A stretch of 13,134 nt of DNA from Bacteroidales bacterium UBA4318 (GTDB taxonomy: Bacteria > Bacteroidota > Bacteroidia > Bacteroidales > UBA932), in NCBI GenBank assembly GCA_002393895.1, contig DGUE01000144.1:1456-14589 (forward strand). Reading direction: 5' to 3'. Under the pieces are notes generated by a model. It searched no databases and was not told where the DNA came from. It saw nothing but the letters and a program-made list of their open reading frames with translations. Positions 12,675 to 13,134 of this stretch are shown one piece after another (the first letter of the stretch is position 1; the number at the start of each line of letters is the position of its first letter). The position numbers and the translations under genes are program-made.

Positions 12675-13134
12675 ATGGCAAAATTCCTAGAAAAAGCTTT
12701 CGGGTTTGATCCGCAGCAGCACAATGTGCGCACCGAGATTCTTGCGGGTCTGACCACCTTCCTGACGATGGCCTACATCCTGGCCGTCAACCCCGGTATC
12801 TTCAGCGCCCTTCCCGGAATGCCTGCAGGTTCGGTATTCACAGCCACTGCCCTGGCAGCTATCGTCGGCACCCTGGTGATGGCTCTCTATGCCAAGAAGC
12901 CTTTCGCCCTTGCTCCTGGTATGGGCCTGAACGCGTTCTTCGTGTTCACCGTATGCCTCGGCATGGGTCATAGCTGGCAGTTTGCTCTTACCGCAGTCCT
13001 CCTCGAGGGTATCCTCTTCATCATCCTGACTGTCACCAAGGTCCGTTCCTGGCTCATCAACGCCATCCCCGGCACCCTTAAGAAGGCCATCGGCGCAGGC
13101 ATAGGGCTGTTCATCGCCTTCATCGGCATGCAGA
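12675..13134 (+). CDS. AzgA/PbuG-type NCS2 purine permease (3' end cut off)
   Basis: The first 153 residues are in the window. KAFGFDPQQHNVRTEILAG (7-25), followed by LTTFLTMAYILAVNP, is the hallmark N-terminus of the AzgA branch of NCS2 carriers, which import hypoxanthine, guanine or adenine. APGMGLNAFF (about residues 79-88) is the conserved motif of the third membrane segment region. It begins 13 nt after the Tsx-like gene and is the sixth consecutive gene of the purine locus. E. coli AdeP/AdeQ and GhxP/GhxQ and B. subtilis PbuG/PbuO belong to this branch; the exact base cannot be told from the N-terminus. Confidence 0.92.
   Translation, partial: MAKFLEKAFGFDPQQHNVRTEILAGLTTFLTMAYILAVNPGIFSALPGMPAGSVFTATALAAIVGTLVMALYAKKPFALAPGMGLNAFFVFTVCLGMGHSWQFALTAVLLEGILFIILTVTKVRSWLINAIPGTLKKAIGAGIGLFIAFIGMQ

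Overview
The window looks like a chromosomal segment from an uncultured or less-studied member of the Bacteroidales, with moderately high GC for that order. The evidence is threefold. Three intergenic regions carry an exact Bacteroidetes -7 promoter box (TAnnTTTG), each with a TTG 19-20 bp upstream. The proteins (HtpG, GuaA, UraA-like permease, DUF5020/Tsx-like porin, acyl-CoA ligase) look like Bacteroidales versions. Most genes also lack a strong Shine-Dalgarno sequence. No phage, transposon, CRISPR, tRNA or rRNA sequence was seen, and no gap exceeds about 135 bases.

Left part (1-3174, minus strand): a secreted ADP-ribosylglycohydrolase-family protein runs off the left edge. Upstream of it lies a long-chain acyl-CoA ligase. 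Each has its own recognisable promoter. A 133-bp divergent region with a 14-nt direct repeat separates the ligase from the plus-strand genes.

Middle (3308-7278, plus strand): a three-gene unit encodes a HAD phosphatase, a small outer-membrane beta-barrel protein and a lipoprotein. It ends at a 12-bp perfect terminator-like hairpin that sits directly against the start codon of htpG (Hsp90).

Right part (7370 to the edge, plus strand): a compact six-gene purine locus, guaB - guaA - uraA-like NCS2 permease - apt - Tsx-like outer-membrane channel - AzgA-type NCS2 permease (partial). Together these provide outer-membrane entry, inner-membrane uptake, phosphoribosylation of adenine, and the two steps from IMP to GMP. 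Its promoter lies just after the htpG terminator and is preceded by a perfect DnaA box. The most unusual protein is GuaB: at 362 residues it lacks the whole regulatory Bateman (CBS) domain while keeping the catalytic residues.

I found no obviously new defence or mobile system. The points most worth following up are the CBS-less IMP dehydrogenase, the DnaA box in front of it, the purine import-to-GMP operon, and the overlapping terminator/promoter arrangement before htpG.
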